Virus record (IMG/VR): IMGVR_UViG_3300044957_000646
Span: 1 to 42,956 of that record
From: a virus
DNA: 42,956 bases
Direction: 5' to 3' (one strand)
Every line of letters starts with the position of its first letter. Within the stretch, counting starts at the first letter, position 1. Of the stretch, positions 7,848 through 15,712 are shown piece by piece. Made by a program: the position numbers and the translations under genes. The notes beneath the pieces were generated by a model. The model ran no database searches, had not been told where the DNA came from, and saw nothing but the letters and a program-made list of their open reading frames with translations.

Positions 7848-8568
7848 ACAGGCCGGACTCGATCACGAGCCAGCCGATTGATTTTGGGAAGGCCCGCTTT
7901 ACGAGACTATGGACTACTCGTGCGTAGTCTCGGATCTCGTGCTGTGCGTCATCGCTGAGCCTCTGATTCAAGAAGTGGGCGATGGCGTGGAGACTGCCGG
8001 TCCAGCGCCATGTAGTGTAGAGCGCATAGGCTGGCAGGAAGAGTCGAGCCTGCTCAGCACAGATGCCAGCGTCGAGAGCCTCTTCATAGAGGAGTACGCT
8101 GCGAACCACGTGGCTCGTGAGCAGGGCCTCTTGCCTTGCGCTCTCTCGTGTGGGGGCTGGGCCGCCTGAGCCAGCCTTCGACGAGGCAGGAGCGAGCCGC
8201 CACTCAAGCGGCACGTAGAATTGCGGAGGCATGGTCACGTAGCGCCTTGAGGCCTCGTTGCGCGCGTAGAGGCTGTCGCTGCTGTCTTCCTCGCCCGGCT
8301 CACTGTGGGCACTGCCCACGCGATACTTGAACCACTGCCTCGCCACCATGAGCGGGGCCTTGATCTCAAAGGTCATTGCCGCATGGCGAAACGGGCTGGT
8401 GTGACCATGAAGTGCGAGGTACTTGATGAGCTTCTCGTCGCCCTCTGAGAACTCGCGGCTCTCCTTCATATAGGAGGCGCGAGCCGCATTGACGACAGAG
8501 AGGTCCGTGCCGAGGGTATCGACGTGCCGAACGTAGCCATGAGGGGCAATGTGTATTATGGTATCCAT
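7846..8568 (-). CDS. thyX: FAD-dependent thymidylate synthase ThyX, variant signature
   Basis: It would convert dUMP to dTMP using methylene-tetrahydrofolate, FAD and NADPH. The 240-residue length is normal to slightly long. The fold markers NAARASYMKES, KYLALHGHTSPFRH and FEIKAPLMVARQWF are clear. The normally continuous signature (RHR-x7-S followed by NE-S-RY) is changed. Here RQWFKYR (residues 77-83) has Lys and Tyr in place of Arg-His, and about 17 extra acidic and serine-rich residues (about 87-103) separate the VGS segment from NEASRRY (104-110). It lies 7 bases downstream of the sigma gene in the same orientation. It supplies the dTMP that the dNMP kinase gene product would phosphorylate. 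Confidence 0.92.
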   Translation of the reverse strand: MDTIIHIAPHGYVRHVDTLGTDLSVVNAARASYMKESREFSEGDEKLIKYLALHGHTSPFRHAAMTFEIKAPLMVARQWFKYRVGSAHSEPGEEDSSDSLYARNEASRRYVTMPPQFYVPLEWRLAPASSKAGSGGPAPTRESARQEALLTSHVVRSVLLYEEALDAGICAEQARLFLPAYALYTTWRWTGSLHAIAHFLNQRLSDDAQHEIRDYARVVHSLVKRAFPKSIGWLVIESGL

Positions 8569-8574
8569 GGGGCC

Positions 8575-8580
8575 ATTATA
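8575..8580 (-). promoter_or_regulatory. possible -10 element for a leaderless thyX transcript
   Basis: On the minus strand a perfect TATAAT lies exactly six bases before the thyX ATG, so a transcript would start at or next to the A of the start codon. No ribosome site is visible for thyX. The hexamer contains the sigma-factor stop codon (GTA TAA TGG), so it may be coincidental, and no good -35 is present. Confidence 0.3.
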
Positions 8581-9187
8581 CAGAGAGGGAGTGCCTCATC
8601 GCACGCTTGGCCTTCTCTAGCATGCTCTTGATGATCTGCCAGTCAAGGCCAAGGTCTTCGGCGATCTCTTGATAGCTGTAGCCATCTGCACGCATGATGA
8701 GGACTTGGCGAAGGTCTGGGCTTAATGCAGAAAGTGCACGTGTCATTTTTTCAGACATCGGCTCGGGGCCATCAATAAGCGTCGCTGGGTCCATGGCAGC
8801 GGTCATGCTGCCAGACATAGATGGAATGCCGACAGACGACACGTAGTCGTCGATGCTGTCCATATCTTCTGAGAGTGAGCGCTCTTCTAGGCTGTATATT
8901 TTTATGTATCTGTTTCTGCGACCTTCATCTCGAACAAGGTTGCTTGCAATTGTGTAGAGCCATGCATTAAAATAAAAAGTGCCGTCTCTGATTCCGGGCA
9001 AGCTAGCAATTGCTCTTGCCATTGTTTGCTGCACTATCGCTTCAGTAGCACTTCTGTCTCCGGTAAGCTTGAATACGTGCCTCATAAGGCCGGGCCTGAG
9101 GCGCTCGGAAAGGACACCAAACGCAGCCATGTCTCCAAGGCGTATTCTTTCAAGAAGTGCTTTCGTTTCTTCAGAAGAACTAGTCAT
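8576..9187 (-). CDS. ECF-type RNA polymerase sigma factor
   Basis: The 203-residue protein has the two-domain layout of group IV sigma factors. The sigma-2 region (about residues 10-85) has LLERIRLGDMAAFGVL, AIVQQTMARAIASLPG and FNAWLYTIASNLVRDEGRRNR. The sigma-4 region (about 150-200) has LSALSPDLRQVLIMRADGYS and a YQEIAEDLGL helix-turn-helix. The linker (about 100-145) is acidic and Ser/Met-rich. It would redirect host RNA polymerase to phage promoters, most likely for one temporal class. It is the first gene of a two-gene minus-strand operon with thyX. The N-terminus starts at the same CATG palindrome as a divergent plus-strand gene. Confidence 0.85.
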   Translation of the reverse strand: MTSSSEETKALLERIRLGDMAAFGVLSERLRPGLMRHVFKLTGDRSATEAIVQQTMARAIASLPGIRDGTFYFNAWLYTIASNLVRDEGRRNRYIKIYSLEERSLSEDMDSIDDYVSSVGIPSMSGSMTAAMDPATLIDGPEPMSEKMTRALSALSPDLRQVLIMRADGYSYQEIAEDLGLDWQIIKSMLEKAKRAMRHSLSV

Positions 9188-9374
9188 GGATATTAGACCT
9201 ATTGCTTTGCTGACTTGGCTTTTTCATGTTGGTGTCTCCGAGGCAGGGATTCAAAAGCTTATTCAGCTTCGTATTCAATATACAAAAACGGACGCACGCT
9301 GGGATGGCATGCATCTTGACAACAGGCTCCAGTTTGCGCGCTGGCTGTATCTGACTGGCAAGATCTCAGGCTGA
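9186..9374 (+). CDS. small unrecognised protein, divergent from the sigma gene
   Basis: The 62-residue ORF starts at ATG 9186, inside the CATG that also holds the sigma-factor start on the other strand. Composition looks protein-like: an amphipathic TWLFHVGVSEAGIQKLIQLR helix, then MHLDNRLQFARWLYLTGKISG. AGAAG lies about 8 bases upstream, a weak ribosome site. It precedes dnaE by 17 bases and may be co-transcribed. No family is recognised. The frame is open further upstream inside the sigma gene, so the start is uncertain. Confidence 0.55.
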   Translation: MDIRPIALLTWLFHVGVSEAGIQKLIQLRIQYTKTDARWDGMHLDNRLQFARWLYLTGKISG

Positions 9375-9391
9375 GAGGCTACACTTGGGCC

Positions 9392-12300
9392 ATGAGCAAC
9401 TTTGTCCACCTTCATACTCACAGCGAGTACAGCCTTCTCGATGGCCTGAGCAAGCCGCGTGCCATGGCGGAGCGAGCCTCGGCCCTTGGACAAAAGGCCA
9501 TGGCGATTACCGACCATGGCAACATGCATGGCGCGATTGTCTTTTACGATGCGTGCCATGCGGCTGGCATCAAGCCAATCATCGGCTGCGAGGTCTACAC
9601 CGCAGAGGCTGGCGACAAGGATGCGGGCCACCTCATATTGCTCGCGGCCGACAGCACTGGCTACAGGAACCTGAATCAGATCGTGTCGCAGGCCAGCCTC
9701 ACGAACTTTTATAGGAAGCCGCGTGTGAGCCGAGAGATGCTGGCCTCTTGGCGAGAAGGCATCATCGTGCTGAGCGGCTGCCTCAGGGGAGACCTTGCGC
9801 AGGCCATTATCAATGGAGGCGACCCCATCGAGGTGGCTCGGTGGTATCGCGACATTTTTGGCGACAGGTACTACATCGAGGTTCATGACCATGGAATCCC
9901 AGCTCAAGCAATAGTAAAGCAGGCCGCTGTCGAAATTGCAAGGACCGTTCGTTCTAGAATTGTTGTCGCTCAGGATAGTCATTTTGTAATGAAGGGCGAC
10001 GGGCAGGCGCACGAGATGCTGCTTGCCGTGCAGACAGGTGGGAGGCTATCTGATCCGGGACGCTTCAAGTTTGAGGGCACAGGCTTTCACATTACCTCAG
10101 AGGCGGAGATGCTCGAAACATGGCCTCGCGAGTGGATTGAGGAAAGCGGCCGGATTGCGGACAGATGTGACCTGAAGCTAGAGCTTGGCAAGCAGGTCTT
10201 TCCAAAGACACCGGGCGTAGGCGATGATGAGCAGGGCACCCTAAGGGGACTTGCATATGCTGGCGCACAGGAGCGCTATGGGAGCCTCGCACACAAGGAG
10301 CGCCTAGACTATGAACTGGAAACTATTAGTCGCAATGGCTTCACTCGTTATTTTCTTATCGTTGCAGACATATGTCGGTACGCCAGAAGTGTCGGGATCA
10401 GGAATAGCGCACGTGGATCTGTTGGTGGCAGTCTTGTTGCTTACTGTCTTGGTATTGTGCCTGTAGATCCAATGAGGTTCGGCCTGTCATTTGAGCGCTT
10501 CTTAAACGATGGCAGAAGCCCAGACATTGACCTCGACTTTGAGGATGCAAGGCGAGGCGAGATCATTCAATATATTGCAGCCACCTATGGGCACGACAAG
10601 GTAGCGCAGATTGTCACGTTCTCTGAGATTGGTGGGCGCACGGCATTGCGCGATGTAGGGCGTGCACTGGGCATCGGCTCCGCTCAGATTGATGTATTGG
10701 CCAAGTCTGTGCCACTTGGAAGGCGCATTGAGGAGGCACTTGAGTCTCCGGCACTCAAGGCAATTGAGGGCAGCGACCTCATGCGCTACGCACGGAGGCT
10801 TGAAGGCACGATCAGGCATGCAGGCAAGCACGCGGCAGGTGTCGTTGTTGCCGACAGACCGCTGGTTGAGCGGGCGACACTGATGCGTGACAGTGCAGGC
10901 GTGATGCCGATGGTGGGCATCGACATGGCGAGTGCCGAGCGTGCTGGCCTTATCAAGTTTGATCTGCTGGGACTTAAGACACTGAGCACAGTGAGCCGTG
11001 CAGTGGACCTCATTGAAGAGCGCCACGGGCCTATGGAGCCGAGCATTGACAGGATTCCTGAAGATGAGACCCGTGTCTGGGAAATGCTTGGGCGCGGAGA
11101 CTCAGTGGGTGTGTTCCAAGTAGAAAGTCCCGGAATGCGGCGCGTCCTCAAAGAGATGAAGCCTGCACGAGTTGAGCACCTGCAAGCAGCGGTTGCGCTC
11201 TACCGGCCGGGTCCGATGGATAGCATCAAGCCATATTGTGAGCGCAGGCATGGGAGAGAACAGGCCACGTACTTGCATCCTGCTCTTGAGCCAGTATTGA
11301 GAGACACATATGGCCTCGTGGTCTATCAAGAGGCAATCATGCAGATTGCGAATAGAGTTGCTGGAATGACTCCATATGAGAGCGACCAGTTTCTAGGAGC
11401 AGTGCGCAAAAAGAATCCAGAGAAGCTACGTATCTATGAGCCGAAGTTCAAAGCGGGACTAGAGGCCGCGGGTCTCAGTCGAGAGCAGATCGACAAGCTC
11501 TGGGCGGAGATCGTGCCATTTGCGAACTATGGCTTCAATCAGGCGCATGCTGCCGCCTATGGATGGCTTGCGTATCAGACGGCTTGGCTCAAGGCAGTCT
11601 GGCCACAGGAGTATTACACGGCGCTTCTTACTCAGGACTCAGCGGACCCTGAGCGTATGGCAATCATCTGCCATGATGCGCGGCGGCTCGGAGTGAAGAT
11701 TCATGGACCAAGCGTCAATGAGAGCCTCGCAGACTTTAGCGTTGCAAGTGGTGGCGGCATCCGCTTTGGACTTGCTGCAATTAAATATGTGGGAGTGGCT
11801 GCACGAGAGGCAATTGTTGCGGCAAGGGCAGGCGGGCGGTTCACCAGTGTCGAGGACTTTAGGGGGCGAGTGACAAAGCGGGCGGTCAATAGCCGTGCAC
11901 TTGAGAGCCTTGCCAAGGCCGGTGCATTTGATTGCCTAGGGAACAGGAGGCATGTGCTGGCAGCCCTTGGCATTGAAGCGAAAGATATGATTGCTCGGCT
12001 CTCATTAGAAAGGGAGGTCATGGGGCTGGCCGTGAGTGCCGATCCATTGGCCGCATGGGACTTTGTCGCCTTGGGGCGCGACACGACACTGGCCGAGGTC
12101 GGACCATTGCTCGACGAGGAGCTGTCGCCACAGTGCGTCGTGGCTGGCGAACTAATGGAGCGGCGAGACATCACTACCAAGACCGGGAAGCCGATGGCCA
12201 TTATGATGCTGCGGGATGAGACGGCGACTGTCAGGCTCAGCGCATTTAGAGAGGCCATTGGCCGCTCGGGCCATGTACTGGTGCCGGGCAAGATCATCAT

Positions 12301-12400
12301 GGCTCTGGCCACTCCAGATCGCTGGCAGGGCGAGGATAGCCTGCTGCTGTCCCAAGCATGGGAGCCAGACGCGGGGCTTGACATGGAGGCTGGATCCTAG
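9392..12400 (+). CDS. dnaE: DNA polymerase III alpha subunit (replicative, DnaE-like)
   Basis: This is a C-family replicative polymerase of 1002 residues, about 150 shorter than typical bacterial DnaE. An N-terminal PHP domain (HLHTHSEYSLLDG, ITDHGNMHG, IIGCEVY) comes first. The palm follows: ARGSVGGSLVAYCLGI and SPDIDLDFED supply two catalytic Asp residues (378, 380), and IKFDLLGLKTL supplies the third (Asp 524). Fingers and HhH segments include YRPGPMDSIKPY, VYQEAIMQIANRVAGM and FNQAHAAAYGWLAYQTAWLK. A C-terminal OB-fold-like part (about 900-990) ends the protein, and no clear tau-binding tail is seen. It starts the plus-strand replication region. A phage with its own alpha subunit would still need host clamp and loader or its own versions. 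Confidence 0.95.
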   Translation: MSNFVHLHTHSEYSLLDGLSKPRAMAERASALGQKAMAITDHGNMHGAIVFYDACHAAGIKPIIGCEVYTAEAGDKDAGHLILLAADSTGYRNLNQIVSQASLTNFYRKPRVSREMLASWREGIIVLSGCLRGDLAQAIINGGDPIEVARWYRDIFGDRYYIEVHDHGIPAQAIVKQAAVEIARTVRSRIVVAQDSHFVMKGDGQAHEMLLAVQTGGRLSDPGRFKFEGTGFHITSEAEMLETWPREWIEESGRIADRCDLKLELGKQVFPKTPGVGDDEQGTLRGLAYAGAQERYGSLAHKERLDYELETISRNGFTRYFLIVADICRYARSVGIRNSARGSVGGSLVAYCLGIVPVDPMRFGLSFERFLNDGRSPDIDLDFEDARRGEIIQYIAATYGHDKVAQIVTFSEIGGRTALRDVGRALGIGSAQIDVLAKSVPLGRRIEEALESPALKAIEGSDLMRYARRLEGTIRHAGKHAAGVVVADRPLVERATLMRDSAGVMPMVGIDMASAERAGLIKFDLLGLKTLSTVSRAVDLIEERHGPMEPSIDRIPEDETRVWEMLGRGDSVGVFQVESPGMRRVLKEMKPARVEHLQAAVALYRPGPMDSIKPYCERRHGREQATYLHPALEPVLRDTYGLVVYQEAIMQIANRVAGMTPYESDQFLGAVRKKNPEKLRIYEPKFKAGLEAAGLSREQIDKLWAEIVPFANYGFNQAHAAAYGWLAYQTAWLKAVWPQEYYTALLTQDSADPERMAIICHDARRLGVKIHGPSVNESLADFSVASGGGIRFGLAAIKYVGVAAREAIVAARAGGRFTSVEDFRGRVTKRAVNSRALESLAKAGAFDCLGNRRHVLAALGIEAKDMIARLSLEREVMGLAVSADPLAAWDFVALGRDTTLAEVGPLLDEELSPQCVVAGELMERRDITTKTGKPMAIMMLRDETATVRLSAFREAIGRSGHVLVPGKIIMALATPDRWQGEDSLLLSQAWEPDAGLDMEAGS

Positions 12401-12406
12401 TATGAT
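12378..12406 (+). promoter_or_regulatory. consensus sigma-70-type promoter inside the 3' end of dnaE
   Basis: TTGACA (12378-12383) and TATGAT (12401-12406) are separated by exactly 17 bases. The start point would be near 12413, giving a leader of about 30 bases to the ATG at 12444, which has its own AAAGGAAAGAG site. It would allow the SSB-like gene to be transcribed independently of, and more strongly than, dnaE. The first 14 bases (GCGGGGCTTGACAT, 12371-12384) recur at the 32906 promoter. Confidence 0.8.
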
Positions 12407-12443
12407 CTAGGCTGGCCCACGGGCCAAGAAAGGAAAGAGACCG

Positions 12444-12890
12444 ATGGCAACAGCCGCAGCGGTCAAGGCACCAGAGAGCAATCCTGAGGAGGGGCTGTTC
12501 TTCGCCAAGACCTTCAAGAACCCGAAAGGGGAGTTCACGCTCGTGCTCGATAACTACGAGCTTCGAGAGCACGTCAAGTACGGCACGAGCATCAGCCTGC
12601 GCTTCAAGATCGCCGACGAGGGTGAGTTCGAGGGGCAGTTCGTGAGCCTCACGATTTGGCCAAGCCCGAAGACGAAGCGGCTTGAGCCTTCGTATGGCGC
12701 GAAGCCGAATAACTTTGCTCGCGTGCAGATGGCGCTCATGGGCCGCAAGCTCAAGGACGGCGAGCCGGTGAACTTCAAGACGCTGCTTGCCTCAGGTGCG
12801 AAGATGCGCGCCTTTGTCAAGGAGGACGTGAAGGAAGACGGCAGCCGCTGGCCGAAGATCGACGTAGAGACCATGGAGCACGTGGCCTAG
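12444..12890 (+). CDS. probable ssDNA-binding or replication accessory protein
   Basis: The 148-residue protein has no strong family signature. The segment from about residue 25 to 80 (FKNPKGEFTLVLDNYELREH, ISLRFKIADEGEFEGQFVSL) alternates beta strands in the way of OB-fold and DUF669-like phage ssDNA-binding proteins. Near the end, AKMRAFVKEDVKEDG could be another strand pair. It lies between the polymerase and the primase-helicase. It has its own near-perfect promoter and strongly G/C-ending codons, both of which fit an abundant protein. Assignment rests on context and pattern, not on a diagnostic motif. Confidence 0.5.
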   Translation: MATAAAVKAPESNPEEGLFFAKTFKNPKGEFTLVLDNYELREHVKYGTSISLRFKIADEGEFEGQFVSLTIWPSPKTKRLEPSYGAKPNNFARVQMALMGRKLKDGEPVNFKTLLASGAKMRAFVKEDVKEDGSRWPKIDVETMEHVA

Positions 12891-12919
12891 CACGTTCCTT
12901 CTCACATACGGCTACTTCA

Positions 12920-12962
12920 AAAAGGAGGAAGGGGTCGCGGGGGCGGCCCCTTACTTATCATG
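12920..12962 (+). promoter_or_regulatory. ribosome site separated from its start by a hairpin
   Basis: AAAGGAGG (12921-12928) is about 31 bases before ATG 12960, too far for normal initiation. Between them GGGGTCGC (12931-12938) pairs with GCGGCCCC (12943-12950) around a GGGG loop, with one G-U pair. Folding the hairpin out leaves about 11 bases between the site and the ATG. It could also act as a weak terminator for the upstream gene, but only TTACTTAT follows. No other in-frame start codon lies in between. Confidence 0.5.
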
Positions 12963-15101
12963 GGTAACTTCTTTGATCGCGCGCTAGAATATGTTGGGCG
13001 TGGGTGGTTCGTGTTTCCCGTCTGCTGGCCGAATGCAAGTGGCTCATGCGGCTGCGGGCGTGGTCATGAGAAGGGCGGCAAAGCCCCATTGGCCGATGGT
13101 GGCTACAAGTCTGCGTCCATGGACCTCGACAGGCTTGAGGAGTGGGACAGGCGCTGGCCTGATGCGAACATTGGCATTGCTCTTGGTGTAAGCGGCCTGT
13201 TCGTCATTGACCTTGATGGAGAGGCTGCGGTTGCCGAGGGACAGAGCCTTGGTCTTGGTGCCACTGCTTGGACAGTCACCGGCAATGGGCAGCACTGGTA
13301 CTACTCAAGACCGGTCGGGTGCCAAGTCACAAGGTCTACAGGTCGTGGCCAGAGTGGCAAGATCGACGTGCTTGCAGACGGCGGACTCATTGTGCCTCCG
13401 AGTGCCCATGCTTCAGGCAAGGCCTACCAGTGGGGTCGCACGCCTGAGGCCTGCATGGGAGACCTGCCTGAGCCACCAGCATGGGCGCTAGAGACCTTGG
13501 CCGCACAGGTCAAGGCTCGTGTGCCGGTGGCTATTGGTGTGGGAGAAGTGTCTGCCATTGCATTGCCTGAGCCTCCTAGTGGGCTAAGCGAGGCGGCCCT
13601 GCGTGTCTGGGAGGGCGAGGGCTACGCCGAAGACAGGAGCCGTGCGCTGAGCAGGCTCAGTATGTATCTTGCGAATGCTGGCATGGAGTCGGGTCAGATT
13701 GCGGGTGTGCTCAAGGGATGGGATGAGGCCAAGGGCATCGAGTCTGGGCGTGGTCCTAAGTATGCGGGTCGTGCCGATGGTGACATGCGCTATGGCACGC
13801 TTGCGACCTCTGCCAAAGAGAAGGTAAAGGCACGTCCACAGGGCGACACAAAGGCCACGATCTATGTGCGCCTGTGTGAGGAGTTTGAGGCGCGCTGGCC
13901 GGGGCACATGCTTGTAGATGAAGCATGGTACGAATACAAAGGCGGCGTATGGGAAGAGATCAAGAAGTACGCGATTGAACTTAAAGTGCAAGAACTCATG
14001 GGTGCACAAATGAGGCCCAACGTGGTCTTTGGTGTGGAGCGCATGCTTCGGGGCAGGCTCAGCAAGCCAGCCGATGTATGGAGCGAGGCACCTGAAGTGA
14101 TCGTGTGCCAAAACGGTGCGGTCGATGTCGAGACGGGCCAGTGCTATGGGCATGATCCGAGCTTTTTGGCAAGGCACAAGACATCGTACTTCTATGATCC
14201 AGAGGCGACAGCCCCTGTGTGGGAGGCATTTATTGCCGACAGGTTCGCACCTGATGTGGCCATGTGGCTTCAGGAATTTGCGGGGCTGTGCCTCACGAAT
14301 GACATGAGCCATGAAGTTGCTGTCTGGCTCTATAGTCCGCCGGGTGCAGGGAAGTCTACGTTTATCACTGGCATGCAACGGGCGCTGGGGCCTGCAAGGT
14401 CGGGTCGGCTCTCATTGGCCGACATGGTTCGGAATCCGAGGTTTAGCCTTGTGAACATTCCGGGCAAGACACTCCTCGTGGCGGCTGAGCAGCCAAGCAC
14501 GTGGGTCGATTGCAGCGATGTCATCAATAGCCTGATCTCTGGCGATACAGTTTCGATTGAGGCCAAGCATCAGAACATCTATGACGCGAGGCCAGTCTGC
14601 AAGATTCTCTGGGGCATGAATGAATTGCCGAGGCTACAGTCTGCGGCAGATGGAATCTTCAGGCGCGTCAAGATCGTAAAGATGGCGGCCATCGAGAAGC
14701 TTGATCCACGCATCAAGGACAAGATTGAGTCCGAAGGCGCAGGCATCTTGCGCTGGGCAATGGAGGGACTGAGGCGGCTCCAGCTCAGTGGCCAAGGCCT
14801 AGGGGCGAGAGTGCCTGCATCTATTGATGCGGCAGGCATGGAGTTCCGGCGCTCCAACGATGTGGTGTCCTCGTTCTTTGATGAGCGGATTGAGCGCGAT
14901 GGTCAGTTGCGGGTGCAGGCCCAAGAGCTGTATGATGCCTACAATGCGTGGTGCCTGCGTAATGGCTACAGGCCAAAGAGTAGAAATACCGTGGGCCAAG
15001 AGTGGACACGCATGGGGCTAGAGGCAAAAGTTTCTGGGGGGCGTACGTATTACATCGGTGCGAAGCTTCGCGACATGGGGCTTCCAAGGGAGGACGAATG
15101 A
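12960..15101 (+). CDS. primase-polymerase / superfamily 3 replicative helicase
   Basis: The 713-residue protein combines an N-terminal primase-polymerase (AEP, about residues 5-190) with a D5-like SF3 helicase (about 330-600). The AEP part shows a Cys/His cluster (CGCGRGHEKGGKAPL), the metal-binding FVIDLDGE (about 81-88), QHWYYSRP and KIDVLADGG. The helicase part shows a Walker A (SPPGAGKST, about 461-469), KTLLVAAEQ, and ILWGMNELPRLQ before the arginine-rich FRRVKIVKM. A winged-helix-like C-terminus (QELYDAYNAWCLRNGYRP) is typical of the P4/D5 class. It would prime and unwind DNA at the replication fork for the phage polymerase. Its TGA overlaps the next ATG (ATGA). Confidence 0.92.
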   Translation: MGNFFDRALEYVGRGWFVFPVCWPNASGSCGCGRGHEKGGKAPLADGGYKSASMDLDRLEEWDRRWPDANIGIALGVSGLFVIDLDGEAAVAEGQSLGLGATAWTVTGNGQHWYYSRPVGCQVTRSTGRGQSGKIDVLADGGLIVPPSAHASGKAYQWGRTPEACMGDLPEPPAWALETLAAQVKARVPVAIGVGEVSAIALPEPPSGLSEAALRVWEGEGYAEDRSRALSRLSMYLANAGMESGQIAGVLKGWDEAKGIESGRGPKYAGRADGDMRYGTLATSAKEKVKARPQGDTKATIYVRLCEEFEARWPGHMLVDEAWYEYKGGVWEEIKKYAIELKVQELMGAQMRPNVVFGVERMLRGRLSKPADVWSEAPEVIVCQNGAVDVETGQCYGHDPSFLARHKTSYFYDPEATAPVWEAFIADRFAPDVAMWLQEFAGLCLTNDMSHEVAVWLYSPPGAGKSTFITGMQRALGPARSGRLSLADMVRNPRFSLVNIPGKTLLVAAEQPSTWVDCSDVINSLISGDTVSIEAKHQNIYDARPVCKILWGMNELPRLQSAADGIFRRVKIVKMAAIEKLDPRIKDKIESEGAGILRWAMEGLRRLQLSGQGLGARVPASIDAAGMEFRRSNDVVSSFFDERIERDGQLRVQAQELYDAYNAWCLRNGYRPKSRNTVGQEWTRMGLEAKVSGGRTYYIGAKLRDMGLPREDE

Positions 15102-15712
15102 TCCGGGCAATGCTTGTGGGGCGTGCAGGCGTAGGCAAGGACACGGTTGCTGCGTTCATGAAGAAGCACGCAGGCGAGCCAGTGGCCTTGGCCTCGCTCG
15201 CTGAGGGCGTGAAGCTTCAGGTCGCTGCCATGCTCGACATGGCAATCGACAAGTATGGCGTGCCACGCGCGAAGCTCTGGCAAGGCAGCGATGAGAGTGT
15301 GATGCGAAACGCAAATGAGTCGAGGAGGCTGCTCAGGCCAATATGGCAGTGGTATGGTACGGACTTCGTGCGGAGCGCTGATCCGGGCTTTTGGATCAGG
15401 GACTTGCATAAGCGCACTGGCCATGTGCAGAACCTCATTGTGACCGATTGCCGCTTCAAGAACGAGGCAGACTATGCGAGGCGCAACGGACTCGTGCTGC
15501 TGAGAGTGGCTGGCCCTGATCGGCGCAATACACCAGAGGGCGACCCGGTCCTGAGGCACGAGAGCGAGCGGCAAGTAGATGACATTGCTTGCCAGTTCGT
15601 GATCGACAACGGGTGCACGCTCACTGAGCTTGAGGATTACGTGGCGTCGGCGGTGCTGCCGTTTGTGCGGCTGCACTCATTCCATGGAAATGAAATTGCT
15701 AATGGCTTTTGA
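15098..15712 (+). CDS. deoxynucleoside monophosphate kinase
   Basis: The 204-residue protein begins MIRAMLVGRAGVGKDTVAAFM, with a P-loop at residues 8-15, the hallmark of phage dNMP kinases (T4 gp1 type). Further markers are WQWYGTDFVRSADPGFWIR (about 87-105) and IVTDCRFKNEADYARRNG (about 115-132), which form the nucleotide-binding and lid regions. It would raise dTMP, dGMP and related monophosphates to diphosphates for DNA synthesis. The start is fixed by ATGA overlap with the primase gene and a GGGAGG site. It overlaps the RNR gene start. Confidence 0.88.
   Translation: MIRAMLVGRAGVGKDTVAAFMKKHAGEPVALASLAEGVKLQVAAMLDMAIDKYGVPRAKLWQGSDESVMRNANESRRLLRPIWQWYGTDFVRSADPGFWIRDLHKRTGHVQNLIVTDCRFKNEADYARRNGLVLLRVAGPDRRNTPEGDPVLRHESERQVDDIACQFVIDNGCTLTELEDYVASAVLPFVRLHSFHGNEIANGF

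Noticed and set aside
13584-14378. 264-codon minus-strand frame inside the primase-helicase gene
   Set aside because: The plus strand here encodes conserved linker and helicase motifs, so the minus frame is a by-product of codon bias.
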